A stretch of 17,785 bases of DNA from an uncultured Eubacteriales bacterium (GTDB taxonomy: Bacteria; Bacillota; Clostridia; Oscillospirales; Acutalibacteraceae): NCBI GenBank assembly GCA_934636435.1, contig CAKUAQ010000038.1, forward strand, positions 1 through 17,785, in the 5' to 3' direction. The notes beneath the pieces are model-generated. The model worked only from the letters and a program-made list of their open reading frames with translations, was not told the DNA's origin and made no database searches. This document shows, piece by piece, positions 6,778-13,767 of the stretch (positions are counted from its first letter, which is position 1; each line of letters opens with the position of its first letter). The translations under genes were made by a program, and so were the position numbers.

Positions 6778-7534
6778 CCATCCCCAGTTCCTTCCATATG
6801 TGATTGAAATAGTGTGAAAATGTCGGCTGGCTGCGGCATAATAGCGGGGTGCGGGCGGGCATGTCAAACCGGATGGGCAGCATCTCCCGGATGACCGCCG
6901 GCCGGGCGGAGAGAATCAATACCCGGTCGCCCATGCAGATGCTTTCCGGAATATCGTGGGTCACCATCAGCGCCGTCACCCGCTCCTGCCGGATGATGCG
7001 GTAGACATCCTCCGTCACCTCCAGCCGGGTCTGATAGTCCAGCGCCGAAAATGCCTCATCCAGCAGCAGGATGGAGGGATTGACCGCCAGGGTGCGGATG
7101 AGCGCCGCCCGCTGACGCATCCCACCGGACAGCTGGGAGGGGTGGCTGTCGGCAAAGGCGGACAGCCCATAGGTTTCCAGCAGCCGGTCGGCGCGGGCGC
7201 GGGTTTCCGGCGTCAGGGCATGGCGGATCTCCAGCCCCAGCAGCACATTCTGCCGGATGGTGCGCCACTCCAGCAGATTATCCTGCTGGAGCATATAGCC
7301 GATGCGGGGGGAGGGGCCGTCCACCGGCTCTCCGTCGATGACCACCCGCCCGGCGGTGGCGGGCAGCATCCCGGCGATGATGGACAGCAGGGTGGATTTG
7401 CCGCAGCCGCTGGGTCCCACCACGCTGAAAAAATCCCCCCGCTCCATAGCAAAGTCGATGTCCTTCAGCGCCACGATCTCGCCGCTTTTCGCCTGATAGG
7501 TCTGCCGGATATGCTCCACCTGTAAGATCGCCAT
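6713..7534 (-). CDS. ABC importer ATP-binding protein (SsuB/TauB/ThiZ-like)
   Basis: A 273-residue ATPase that powers the nitrate/sulfonate/thiamine-precursor type importer encoded with it. All motifs are intact: Walker A GPSGCGKST (40-48), Q-loop near Gln83-Gln84, signature LSGGMRQR (135-142), Walker B ILLLDE (155-160), the D-loop SALD and switch His193 in VTHD. The segment after about 225 (PTFSHYFNHIWKELG) is typical of the C-terminal end of the SsuB/TauB group. The final 20 residues or so overlap the permease start and are poor in expected structure. It is first in a three-gene minus-strand operon. No THI-box (TPP riboswitch) could be recognised in the leader. Confidence 0.93.
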   Translation of the reverse strand: MAILQVEHIRQTYQAKSGEIVALKDIDFAMERGDFFSVVGPSGCGKSTLLSIIAGMLPATAGRVVIDGEPVDGPSPRIGYMLQQDNLLEWRTIRQNVLLGLEIRHALTPETRARADRLLETYGLSAFADSHPSQLSGGMRQRAALIRTLAVNPSILLLDEAFSALDYQTRLEVTEDVYRIIRQERVTALMVTHDIPESICMGDRVLILSARPAVIREMLPIRFDMPARTPLLCRSQPTFSHYFNHIWKELGMDEAHNDTSAAVTGAGTLSAAE

Positions 7535-7567
7535 GCCGCCGCCTCCGTTTTGTGTGGTCTCTGTGCC

Positions 7568-7596
7568 AGTGTATGCAGCGGGGCGGGAAGTGTGAC
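7568..7596 (-). promoter_or_regulatory. Possible promoter of the ABC operon
   Basis: On the minus strand GTCACA and TACACT are separated by 17 bases, each matching 4 of 6 consensus positions, and lie 34 bases upstream of the ATPase start. The rest of the spacer (7597-7741) has a GGCGGT/ACCGCC dyad near 7637-7652, but no riboswitch was recognised. Confidence 0.35.
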
Positions 7597-7741
7597 GGTG
7601 TTCCGCTTATCGAAAGACATCCGCTTTGCAGCGGGCGGTTTACCGCCGCTTGGTGGGGAGCGGGCGGGCGCGCTCCGTCTCGGGGAGTTTGTTTCTGCAA
7701 GTCGGCGGCGACGGCCTGCAGCTTATCGGACGGAAACCGGA

Positions 7742-7784
7742 TAAAAAAATATCCCCTGTGTGCAGTCCGTTCAGCACACAGGGG
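7742..7784 (-). terminator. Intrinsic terminator of the AraC-type regulator gene
   Basis: CCCCTGTGTGC at 7753-7763 pairs perfectly with GCACACAGGGG at 7774-7784. On the minus strand the stem is followed by ATATTTTTTTAT. It starts 4 bases beyond the regulator's stop codon. This is the most textbook terminator in the window. Confidence 0.9.
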
Positions 7785-7788
7785 AGGG

Positions 7789-8607
7789 TCAGCGGTCCGT
7801 TTCGTTGCGATGTGTCTTGCGCCATGCCAGCGGGGTCGATCCGGTGCGCGCCCGGAATTGCCGATCCAGCGCCGTCAGCTCCCGGAAGCCGCAGGAGGCG
7901 GCGATCTCGGTCATGCTCAGGTCGGTGTCTCGCAGCAGCTGAGCGGCGGCGTCCAGCCGCACCCGGGTGAGATACTCCTTGGGAGAGCAGCCCAGATACT
8001 GGCGGCAGATGCGGTACAGATAGGTGCGGTCCACCCCCACGTGCCGGGCAATCTCCGCCACCGTCAGGTCATAGGCGTAGCTGCAATCCATCAGCTCCGC
8101 CGCCCGGCGGGCATACAGTCCGGCATAGCCCCGGGGCGCGGCGGGGGAGGTGTGCATACTGGCAAAGCACAGATACAGATATCCCAGCAGCTGACAGGGA
8201 TCCGGCGCACCGGTCTCGAACACCCGCAGCAGCCGCAGCATCCGCCGCTCCAGCTGGCCGTCGCTGTGGTCGGTGTAGATGAGCTGATCCGGGGTCAGAC
8301 CGCAATCCGCCAGCAGCCGCTGGACGGCGGTGCCGTCGAAGCTGAGCCAACAGTATTCCCACGGCTCTGTCTCCGAGGCGGCGTAGACGGTGGATTCACC
8401 GGGCAGGATCAGAAATCCCTGCCCCGCGTGCAGCGGGTAGCGGATGCCGCCCCGCTGATACCAGCCGCTGCCCTGTATGATATAGTGGAACAGATAATGT
8501 GCCCGCACCATGGGGCCGCACCGGTGCCCCGGAGCGCATTTCTCCCATCCGCAGAAGTCCATGCTCAGCTCCCGGTCAGCGGGCATTTCCGCAAAATACT
8601 GTTTCAT
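7789..8607 (-). CDS. AraC-family transcriptional regulator
   Basis: A 272-residue activator-type regulator with an N-terminal cupin-like sensor (about 30-95; HYIIQGSGWYQRGG and LHAGQGFLILPGE are typical) and a C-terminal AraC DNA-binding domain with two helix-turn-helices. The first is LTVAEIARHVGVDRTYLYRI (181-200), and the second is LSMTEIAASCGF followed by LDRQFRARTGSTPLAWRK (230-264). The start at 8607 is supported by AAAGGAGGGGA just upstream; the longer frame to 8700 crosses the promoter. It diverges from the GH4 glycosidase gene. By analogy with MsmR/RafR-type regulators it probably controls that gene and the ABC sugar operon in response to an oligosaccharide; this is inferred from position only. 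Confidence 0.92.
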   Translation of the reverse strand: MKQYFAEMPADRELSMDFCGWEKCAPGHRCGPMVRAHYLFHYIIQGSGWYQRGGIRYPLHAGQGFLILPGESTVYAASETEPWEYCWLSFDGTAVQRLLADCGLTPDQLIYTDHSDGQLERRMLRLLRVFETGAPDPCQLLGYLYLCFASMHTSPAAPRGYAGLYARRAAELMDCSYAYDLTVAEIARHVGVDRTYLYRICRQYLGCSPKEYLTRVRLDAAAQLLRDTDLSMTEIAASCGFRELTALDRQFRARTGSTPLAWRKTHRNETDR

Positions 8608-8670
8608 AGGGAGTCCCCTCCTTTGGCTGCCCGGCGGGTGGATGGCTGCACTCGCCCGGCGTCTCCGTCT

Positions 8671-8700
8671 ACTGTACCATAACGACGAGGGGTTTGGCAA
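8671..8700 (-). promoter_or_regulatory. Promoter of the AraC-type regulator gene
   Basis: On the minus strand TTGCCA and TACAGT are separated by 18 bases, predicting a leader of roughly 55 bases before the start at 8607. It is back to back with the GH4 promoter, with a 40-base A-rich stretch between the two -35 boxes. Confidence 0.55.
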
Positions 8701-8740
8701 GAAAAAAACAACATTTTGATAAATTCGAGAAACAAAAACG

Positions 8741-8770
8741 CTGGCACGATCCGAAGGAATCGGTTACAAT
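8741..8770 (+). promoter_or_regulatory. Promoter of the GH4 glycosidase gene
   Basis: CTGGCA and TACAAT are separated by 18 bases, giving a leader of about 45 bases to the start at 8823. The -35 is imperfect, which fits an activator-dependent promoter. The A-rich block 8699-8740 directly upstream could act as an UP element or hold the AraC-protein sites. Confidence 0.55.
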
Positions 8771-8822
8771 GAGCCTGCAACGGGAGAAAGCCCCGAATTT
8801 GAAACCAGGGAGTGTGTTGTAT

Positions 8823-10145
8823 ATGCCAAAGATCACCTTTATGGGAGCGGGCAGTACGGTGTTTGCCCGGAATGTGCTGGGGGACTGTATGTGCACGCCG
8901 GCGCTGCGGGACAGCGATATTGCCCTCTACGACATCGATCCGGTGCGGTTGGAGGAGTCGGAAATCATCCTCTCTGCCATCAACAAAAACGTGAATGCTG
9001 GACGAGCAGAAATCCGCACCTATCTGGGGGTGGAGAACCGCCGGGAGGCGCTGCGGGGCGCCGATTTTGTGGTGAACGCCATTCAGGTGGGATTTTACGA
9101 TCCCTGCACCATCATTGATTTCGAGGTGCCGAAAAAGTACGGCCTGCGGCAGACCATCGCCGATACCATGGGCATCGGCGGCATCATGCGGGGGCTGCGT
9201 ACCATTCCGGTGCTGCGGGATTTCGCCGAGGACATGGCGGCGGTCTGCCCCAATGCCTGGTTCCTCAACTATACGAACCCGATGGCGATCCTGTCCGGCT
9301 ATATGCAGCGGTATACCGGCATCCGCACGGTGGGTCTGTGCCACAGTGTGCAGGCCTGCTCGGAGCACCTGCTGACAAAGGTGGGCATGGAGGATAAGCT
9401 GGAGGGACGGCGGGAGACCATCGCCGGCATCAATCATATGGCGTGGCTGCTGGAAATTCTGGATAAGGACGGGAATGACCTGTATCCGGAGATCCGCCGC
9501 CGGGCAGCGGAAAAGAACGATACCCAAAAGCACGAGGACATGGTACGGTTCGAATATATCCGGCGGCTGGGCTATTACTGCACCGAATCCAGCGAGCATA
9601 ATGCCGAATACAATCCCTGGTTCATCAAGAGCAGCAAGCCGGAGCTGATCGACCGGTATAACATCCCGCTGGACGATTATCCCCGCCGGTGCGTCGAGCA
9701 GATCGAGGGCTGGGCGAAGGAAAAGAACGAGATCCTGCAGAGCGGTCGGATCACCCATGAGCGCACCCGGGAATACGCCTCCTACATCATGGAGGCGATG
9801 GTGACGGGGATCCCCTATAAGATCGGCGGCAATGTGCAAAACCACGGCTTTATCCCCAACCTGCCGGCGGATGCCTGTGTGGAGGTGCCTTGCATGGTGG
9901 ACGATCGGGGGGTGCACGGCTGCTATGTGGGACGGCTGCCGGTGCAGCTGGCGGGCATGAATATGACCAATATCAACGCCCAGCTGATGACCATTGAGGC
10001 GGCGGTGACGAAAAAGCGGGAGAGCATCTATCAGGCAGCCTTGCTGGATCCCCATACGGCGGCGGAGCTGTCGGTGGACGAGATTGTTTCTATGTGCGAC
10101 GAGCTCATCGAAGCGCACGGCGACTATATGAAAGACTATCGCTGA
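8823..10145 (+). CDS. GH4 glycosidase, alpha-galactosidase (MelA) type
   Basis: This 440-residue enzyme is a family 4 glycoside hydrolase, a cytosolic NAD+- and Mn2+-dependent enzyme that cleaves by transient oxidation and elimination. The N-terminal Rossmann motif is ITFMGAGS (4-11), with YDID at 36-39 fitting NAD binding. NYTNPM (149-154), CHSV (173-176; the metal-ligand Cys and the His) and NHMAW (204-208) are family hallmarks. CHSV is the variant associated with alpha-galactosidases, whereas phospho-glycosidases carry CNVP/CNIP or CDMP, so a non-phosphorylated alpha-galactoside such as melibiose or raffinose is the best guess. The start at 8823 is chosen because the Rossmann strand begins there and GGGAG precedes it. 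The gene is divergent from the AraC regulator and closed by a strong terminator before the ABC operon. Confidence 0.93.
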   Translation: MPKITFMGAGSTVFARNVLGDCMCTPALRDSDIALYDIDPVRLEESEIILSAINKNVNAGRAEIRTYLGVENRREALRGADFVVNAIQVGFYDPCTIIDFEVPKKYGLRQTIADTMGIGGIMRGLRTIPVLRDFAEDMAAVCPNAWFLNYTNPMAILSGYMQRYTGIRTVGLCHSVQACSEHLLTKVGMEDKLEGRRETIAGINHMAWLLEILDKDGNDLYPEIRRRAAEKNDTQKHEDMVRFEYIRRLGYYCTESSEHNAEYNPWFIKSSKPELIDRYNIPLDDYPRRCVEQIEGWAKEKNEILQSGRITHERTREYASYIMEAMVTGIPYKIGGNVQNHGFIPNLPADACVEVPCMVDDRGVHGCYVGRLPVQLAGMNMTNINAQLMTIEAAVTKKRESIYQAALLDPHTAAELSVDEIVSMCDELIEAHGDYMKDYR

Positions 10146-10166
10146 GCGGCAACGCTGCAAGCGCGA

Positions 10167-10214
10167 AACCGGCGGCGGAAACGATATTTTCGTTTCCGCC
10201 GCCGGTTCTTTTCG
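10167..10214 (+). terminator. Terminator after the GH4 gene
   Basis: A perfect 18-bp stem (10167-10184 with 10190-10207) with a 5-base loop is followed by CTTTTCG. It implies that the glycosidase is transcribed separately from the downstream ABC operon. Confidence 0.8.
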
Positions 10215-10267
10215 CTGTTTGCTATGGTTCACCGCGCCGCCGAAGCGGAATCGACTTATTTTTCGTT

Positions 10268-10296
10268 TTGTCCGATGGGGCGCGTTTTTGTGTAAA
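10268..10296 (+). promoter_or_regulatory. Weak candidate promoter of the sugar ABC operon
   Basis: TTGTCC and TGTAAA are separated by 17 bases, each 4 of 6 to consensus, about 78 bases before the binding-protein start. The segment just downstream (10292-10313) has GTAAA and TTTAC in inverted orientation, which might be an operator. Both are tentative. Nothing else was seen in the 10208-10373 spacer. Confidence 0.3.
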
Positions 10297-10373
10297 GACG
10301 CCGTATATTTTACTGTCGTGGACGCACACTATCGGTTGCACAGACAAGTTGCAGAATGAAGGAGGAATGCATT

Positions 10374-11717
10374 ATGAAACGCGTCATCCGATGGGGCGCG
10401 GCGCTGACGGCGCTGCTGCTGACGCTGCTGCCGCTCACCGGCTGCGGCGAAACCGCCAAAGACCGGATCACCGTGCGGTATCTGAACTTCAAGCCCGAGA
10501 TCGCCGACAAATATCAGGAGCTGGCCACGGCCTATGAGCAGGAGACCGGCATCAAGGTCATCGTGGACACCGCTGCCAACAACACCTATGAGCAGACCCT
10601 CATGGCGAAAATGTCCACCAATGAGGCCCCCACGCTGTTTCAGATCAACGGCCCCCGGGGCTATGCCAACTGGCGGGATTATTGCGCCGATCTGAAAGAT
10701 ACGCAGCTCTATGCCCATCTCACCGATAAGACGCTGGCGGTCACCGACGGGGACAAGGTGGTGGGTATCCCCTATGTGGTGGAGGGCTACGGTATTATTT
10801 ACAATACCGCTGTCACCGACCGGTATTTTGCCCTCGCCGACCGGCAGACCGCGGTACAGTCCATGGATGAGGTGCGCAGCTTTGCCGCGCTGCAGACGGT
10901 GGTGGAGGATATGCAGGCGCATAGGGATGCGTTGGGCATCCAGGGCGTCTTTGCCTCCACGTCGCTGAAGTCCGGGGAGGATTGGCGCTGGCAGACCCAT
11001 CTGGCGAATGTGCCGGTCCACTATGAGTTTAAGGGGCGGCAGGTGGATCTGACCTCCGACGACACCAAGGAGCTGCAATTCCAATACGCCGACCAGTTCC
11101 GGAATCTGTTCGATCTGTATATTCAGAATTCCGTCACCGAGCCGAAGCTGCTGGGCAGCAAGACCGTCACCGATTCCATGTCGGAATTCGGGCTGGAGCA
11201 GTGCGCCATGGTGCAGAACGGCAACTGGGCGTGGAGCCAGATCGAGGACGTGCCGGGCAACAAGGTAAAGGGCGAAAGCCTCCGCTATCTGCCCCTGTAT
11301 ACCGGGGTGAGCGGGGAGGAGCAGCAGGGGCTGTGCATCGGCACGGAGAATTTCTACGCCATCAATGCCAAGGCGGACGAAACCGCCCGAAGGGCGGCGG
11401 CAGACTTTATCTACTGGATGTATTCCAGCGAAAAAGGCAAGCAGTATGTGACTCGTGAATTCGGGTTCATTGCCCCCTTTGACACCTTTACGGATGCCGA
11501 TAAGCCGGAGGACCCGCTGGCACGGCAGGTGATGGACTGGATGAGCCGGGAGGGGATCACCTCCGTGCCGTGGAATTTCACGCTGTTTCCCTCCCAGACC
11601 TTTAAGGAGAATTTCGGCAATTCGCTGCTGAAATACGCCCAGGGGACCAAGGATTGGGCGCAGGTGAAAGCGGATATGATCGCCGACTGGAAGAAAGAGA
11701 GCGCTGCCGCCGGTTAA
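10374..11717 (+). CDS. Sugar ABC transporter substrate-binding lipoprotein
   Basis: A 447-residue binding lipoprotein of the extracellular family 1 solute-binding class (MalE/MsmE type). The signal peptide MKRVIRWGAALTALLLTLLP ends at the lipobox LTGC, with lipidated Cys24. The mature protein starts ITVRYLNFKPEIADKYQELA, a typical first lobe, and later contains QINGPRGYANW, GIPYVVEGYGIIYN and MVQNGNWAWSQI, which fit the hinge and sugar-contacting aromatic positions of the class. The start at 10374 has AAGGAGG 8 bases upstream; an in-frame ATG at 10356 precedes that site. It opens an operon with two permeases 24 bases downstream. The likely ligand is an oligosaccharide; the presence of GH4 and a phosphorylase suggests alpha-linked glucose or galactose units. 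Confidence 0.95.
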   Translation: MKRVIRWGAALTALLLTLLPLTGCGETAKDRITVRYLNFKPEIADKYQELATAYEQETGIKVIVDTAANNTYEQTLMAKMSTNEAPTLFQINGPRGYANWRDYCADLKDTQLYAHLTDKTLAVTDGDKVVGIPYVVEGYGIIYNTAVTDRYFALADRQTAVQSMDEVRSFAALQTVVEDMQAHRDALGIQGVFASTSLKSGEDWRWQTHLANVPVHYEFKGRQVDLTSDDTKELQFQYADQFRNLFDLYIQNSVTEPKLLGSKTVTDSMSEFGLEQCAMVQNGNWAWSQIEDVPGNKVKGESLRYLPLYTGVSGEEQQGLCIGTENFYAINAKADETARRAAADFIYWMYSSEKGKQYVTREFGFIAPFDTFTDADKPEDPLARQVMDWMSREGITSVPWNFTLFPSQTFKENFGNSLLKYAQGTKDWAQVKADMIADWKKESAAAG

Positions 11718-11741
11718 CCGGCGGTTAAGGAGGCAACACCG

Positions 11742-12587
11742 ATGAATCAACCTATGCGGCGGTATTTCCCGCTGTTTGTTCTGCCGACGCTGCTGGCGTT
11801 CATTGTGGCGTTTGTCGTCCCTTTCGGGCTGGGGGTGGGGCTGTCCTTCACCCGGTTTACCACCGTCACCGACGCCCGGTTCGTGGGGCTGGATAACTAT
11901 ATCCGCGCCTTCACCGACGACGGGGAATTTCTCCATGCGCTGGGCTTCACCGCTCTGTTTGCGGCGGTGACCATCGTGACGGTCAACGTGCTGGCTTTCG
12001 GGTTGGCGCTGCTGCTCACCCGGGGGCTGCGGGGGACGAATCTGTTCCGCTCGGTGTTCTTCCTGCCGAATCTCATCGGCGGCATCGTGCTGGGGTATAT
12101 CTGGAATCTGCTCATCAACGGTGTGCTGGGGCTGTGGGGGGTGGATATCACCTTCTCCGCCGCCTATGGCTTTTGGGGGCTGGTGCTGCTGACCAATTGG
12201 CAGCTCATCGGCTATATGATGGTCATTTATATTGCGGGGCTGCAGAACCTCCCCCCGACGCTGCTGGAGGCCGCCGCCATCGACGGCGCCACCCCCCGGC
12301 AGGCGCTGCTCCGGGTGAAGCTGCCGCTGGTGATGCCCTCCGTGACCATCTGCACCTTTCTGACCCTCACCAATGCCTTTAAGATGTTTGACCAGAATCT
12401 GGCGCTTACCGCCGGTGCGCCGGAGCGGCAGACCCAGATGCTGGCGCTGAATATCTACCAGACCTTCTACGGGCGCACCGGCTGGCAGGGGGTGGGGCAG
12501 GCGAAAGCGGTGCTGTTCTTTCTGCTGGTGGGGGTGCTGGCGTTTTTGCAGCTGTGGCTGACCCGCAGGCGGGAAGTCCAAGAATGA
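11742..12587 (+). CDS. Sugar ABC transporter permease, MalF/MsmF type
   Basis: A 281-residue membrane permease with about six hydrophobic segments, starting with a segment at about 9-37. The EAA loop LLEAAAIDGATPRQALLRVKLP (174-195) contacts the ATPase. The start has TTAAGGAGG upstream and lies 24 bases after the binding-protein stop. Length is usual for compact MalF-like permeases. The C-terminus LTRRREVQE is ordinary for the family. However, its last codons and stop lie inside the left arm of a 15-bp palindrome that begins the repeat array, so the array was inserted or expanded right at the end of the gene. No ATPase is encoded in this operon; a shared MsmK/MalK-type ATPase elsewhere is expected. 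Confidence 0.94.
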   Translation: MNQPMRRYFPLFVLPTLLAFIVAFVVPFGLGVGLSFTRFTTVTDARFVGLDNYIRAFTDDGEFLHALGFTALFAAVTIVTVNVLAFGLALLLTRGLRGTNLFRSVFFLPNLIGGIVLGYIWNLLINGVLGLWGVDITFSAAYGFWGLVLLTNWQLIGYMMVIYIAGLQNLPPTLLEAAAIDGATPRQALLRVKLPLVMPSVTICTFLTLTNAFKMFDQNLALTAGAPERQTQMLALNIYQTFYGRTGWQGVGQAKAVLFFLLVGVLAFLQLWLTRRREVQE

Positions 12588-12850
12588 AAGCCAAAGGCTT
12601 TCATTCTTGGCGTTTTGGAACTTTCGTTGTCGAAACGACAACGATTTTGCTGCGCAAAAGCAGTTCCAATTCCGCGCAAAAGCAGAAAAAAGCGACGGCT
12701 TTCATTCTTGGCGTTTTGGAGCCTTCGTTGTCGAAACGACAACGATTTTGCTACGCAAAAGCAGTTCCAATTCCGCGCAAAAAGCAGAAAAAAGCGACGG
12801 CTTTCATTCTTGGCGTTTTGGAGCCTTCGTTGTCGAAACGACAACGATTT
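12578..12850. repeat. Tandem palindromic repeat array inside the ABC operon
   Basis: Three copies of a unit beginning GGCTTTCATTCTTGG start near 12596, 12697 and 12799, with periods of 101 and 102 bases; the third is cut short near 12850. Copies are nearly identical: a few substitutions (GGAACT vs GGAGCC, GCTGCGC vs GCTACGC) and one extra A. Each copy has the hairpin TCGTTGTCG-AAA-CGACAACGA (12624-12644, 12725-12745, 12827-12847). The first two also have TTTTGC-NNC-GCAAAA. The array opens with a perfect 15-bp palindrome (12578-12592 with 12596-12610), an inverted copy of the unit's own start. The open frames through it have no credible protein content. Similar repeats are probably dispersed in related genomes, but that is memory-based. 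Confidence 0.9.
12615..12669. repeat. Cloverleaf-like fold in the first repeat copy
   Basis: TTGGAACT (12615-12622) pairs with AGTTCCAA (12662-12669) and encloses two complete hairpins, 12624-12644 (9-bp arms) and 12645-12659 (6-bp arms). Only 1 to 2 unpaired bases separate the elements, so a compact three-way junction is possible in the RNA or as a DNA cruciform. Copy 2 keeps the inner hairpins but only 5 bp of the outer stem. Confidence 0.6.
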
Positions 12851-12918
12851 GGTTTCGCGCAACCGGCTTTGCCCACAGGAACGTCCCGTTCCGCTGAATA
12901 GGAGAGGATGATGTACAA

Positions 12919-13767
12919 ATGAGCGAAATAAGGCGCACGGCCCGGCGGGGCGCAGGGTGGCTGACGGGGCTGCTGGCGGTGCTGGCAGCGCTGTTTCTCG
13001 TCCCTATCCTGCTGGTGTTTGTCAACTCCTTCAAATCCCGGCTGTATATTTCCGGCGTGCCTTTCGCCCTTCCCAACCGGGAGACGTTCGTAGGCCTGCT
13101 GAACTACCGCACCGGGCTGACCACCGCCGGATTCGGCGCGGCCTTCGGACGGTCGGTGTTCATCACCGTGGCGTCGGTGCTGCTCATCGTCCTCGGCACC
13201 TCCATGACCGCCTGGTATCTCACCCGTGTGCGGGTCTGGTGGACTCAGGCGCTTTATTATCTGTTCGTGTTCAGCATGATTGTTCCCTTTCAGATGGTGA
13301 TGTTCACGATGACCTATGTGGTGGGACAGGTGGGACTGAATACGGTGATCGGCATTGTGCCGGTGTATCTGGGCTTCGGAGCGGGGCTGAGCGTGTTTAT
13401 GCTGGCGGGATTTGTGAAAAGCATCCCGCTGGATATCGAGGAGGCGGCCACCATCGACGGCTGTAACCCGCTCCAGTGCTTTTTCCGGGTGGTGTTTCCG
13501 GTGCTGCGTCCCACGGCGGTGACGGTGGCCATCCTCAACGCCATGTGGGTGTGGAACGACTATCTGCTGCCGTATCTGGTGCTGGGTACCGGGAAAAAGA
13601 CCGTGCCGGTGGCCATACAGATCGCCATGCAGGGAGCCTATGGCTCCACCGATTACGGCGGGTTGATGGCCATGCTGGTGCTGGCGGTGATCCCCATTAT
13701 CGCCTTTTATGCGGTGGGGCAGAAATATATCGTGGAGGGCGTTATGGCCGGAGCGGTGAAAGGATGA
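12919..13767 (+). CDS. Sugar ABC transporter permease, MalG/MsmG type
   Basis: A 282-residue permease that pairs with the MalF-like protein. It has a basic cytoplasmic N-terminus, a first membrane segment at about 14-37, and further segments near 78-100, 111-133, 143-165, 198-220 and 243-265. The EAA loop is IEEAATIDGCNPLQCFFRVV (173-192), followed by FPVLRP. The typical G-type signature NSFKS follows the first helix. GGAGAGG lies 11 bases before the start, with the four-codon frame ATG ATG TAC AAA TGA between them, ending across the start codon. The gene is separated from the first permease by the 330-base repeat region, unusually large for such a pair. Its stop overlaps the phosphorylase start (ATGA). 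Confidence 0.94.
   Translation: MSEIRRTARRGAGWLTGLLAVLAALFLVPILLVFVNSFKSRLYISGVPFALPNRETFVGLLNYRTGLTTAGFGAAFGRSVFITVASVLLIVLGTSMTAWYLTRVRVWWTQALYYLFVFSMIVPFQMVMFTMTYVVGQVGLNTVIGIVPVYLGFGAGLSVFMLAGFVKSIPLDIEEAATIDGCNPLQCFFRVVFPVLRPTAVTVAILNAMWVWNDYLLPYLVLGTGKKTVPVAIQIAMQGAYGSTDYGGLMAMLVLAVIPIIAFYAVGQKYIVEGVMAGAVKG

Noticed and set aside
7535..7741. TPP riboswitch upstream of the NMT1-type ABC operon
   Set aside because: The conserved CTGAGA and ACCTGATCTGG-like segments were looked for on the minus strand and not found.
8604..10232. 542-codon minus-strand frame antisense to the GH4 gene
   Set aside because: No recognisable motifs, and the plus-strand GH4 gene is unambiguous.
10329..12641. 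770-codon minus-strand open frame antisense to the sugar ABC genes
   Set aside because: It is the shadow of G+C-rich coding on the plus strand, has a His/Gln/Arg/Pro/Gly-rich composition, and shows no domain or ribosome binding site.
12578..12850. CRISPR array
   Set aside because: The units are about 101 bp and repeat throughout with no unique spacers, and there are no cas genes.
12554..12911. Several overlapping open frames through the repeat array
   Set aside because: They are open in multiple frames and both strands because the repeat lacks stops, and they translate the same repeat peptide each time. There are no coding signals.
12908..12922. Four-codon upstream frame (ATG ATG TAC AAA TGA) overlapping the second permease start
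   Set aside because: The ribosome binding site touches its ATG with no spacing, so translation is unlikely; noted only as a possible coupling curiosity.
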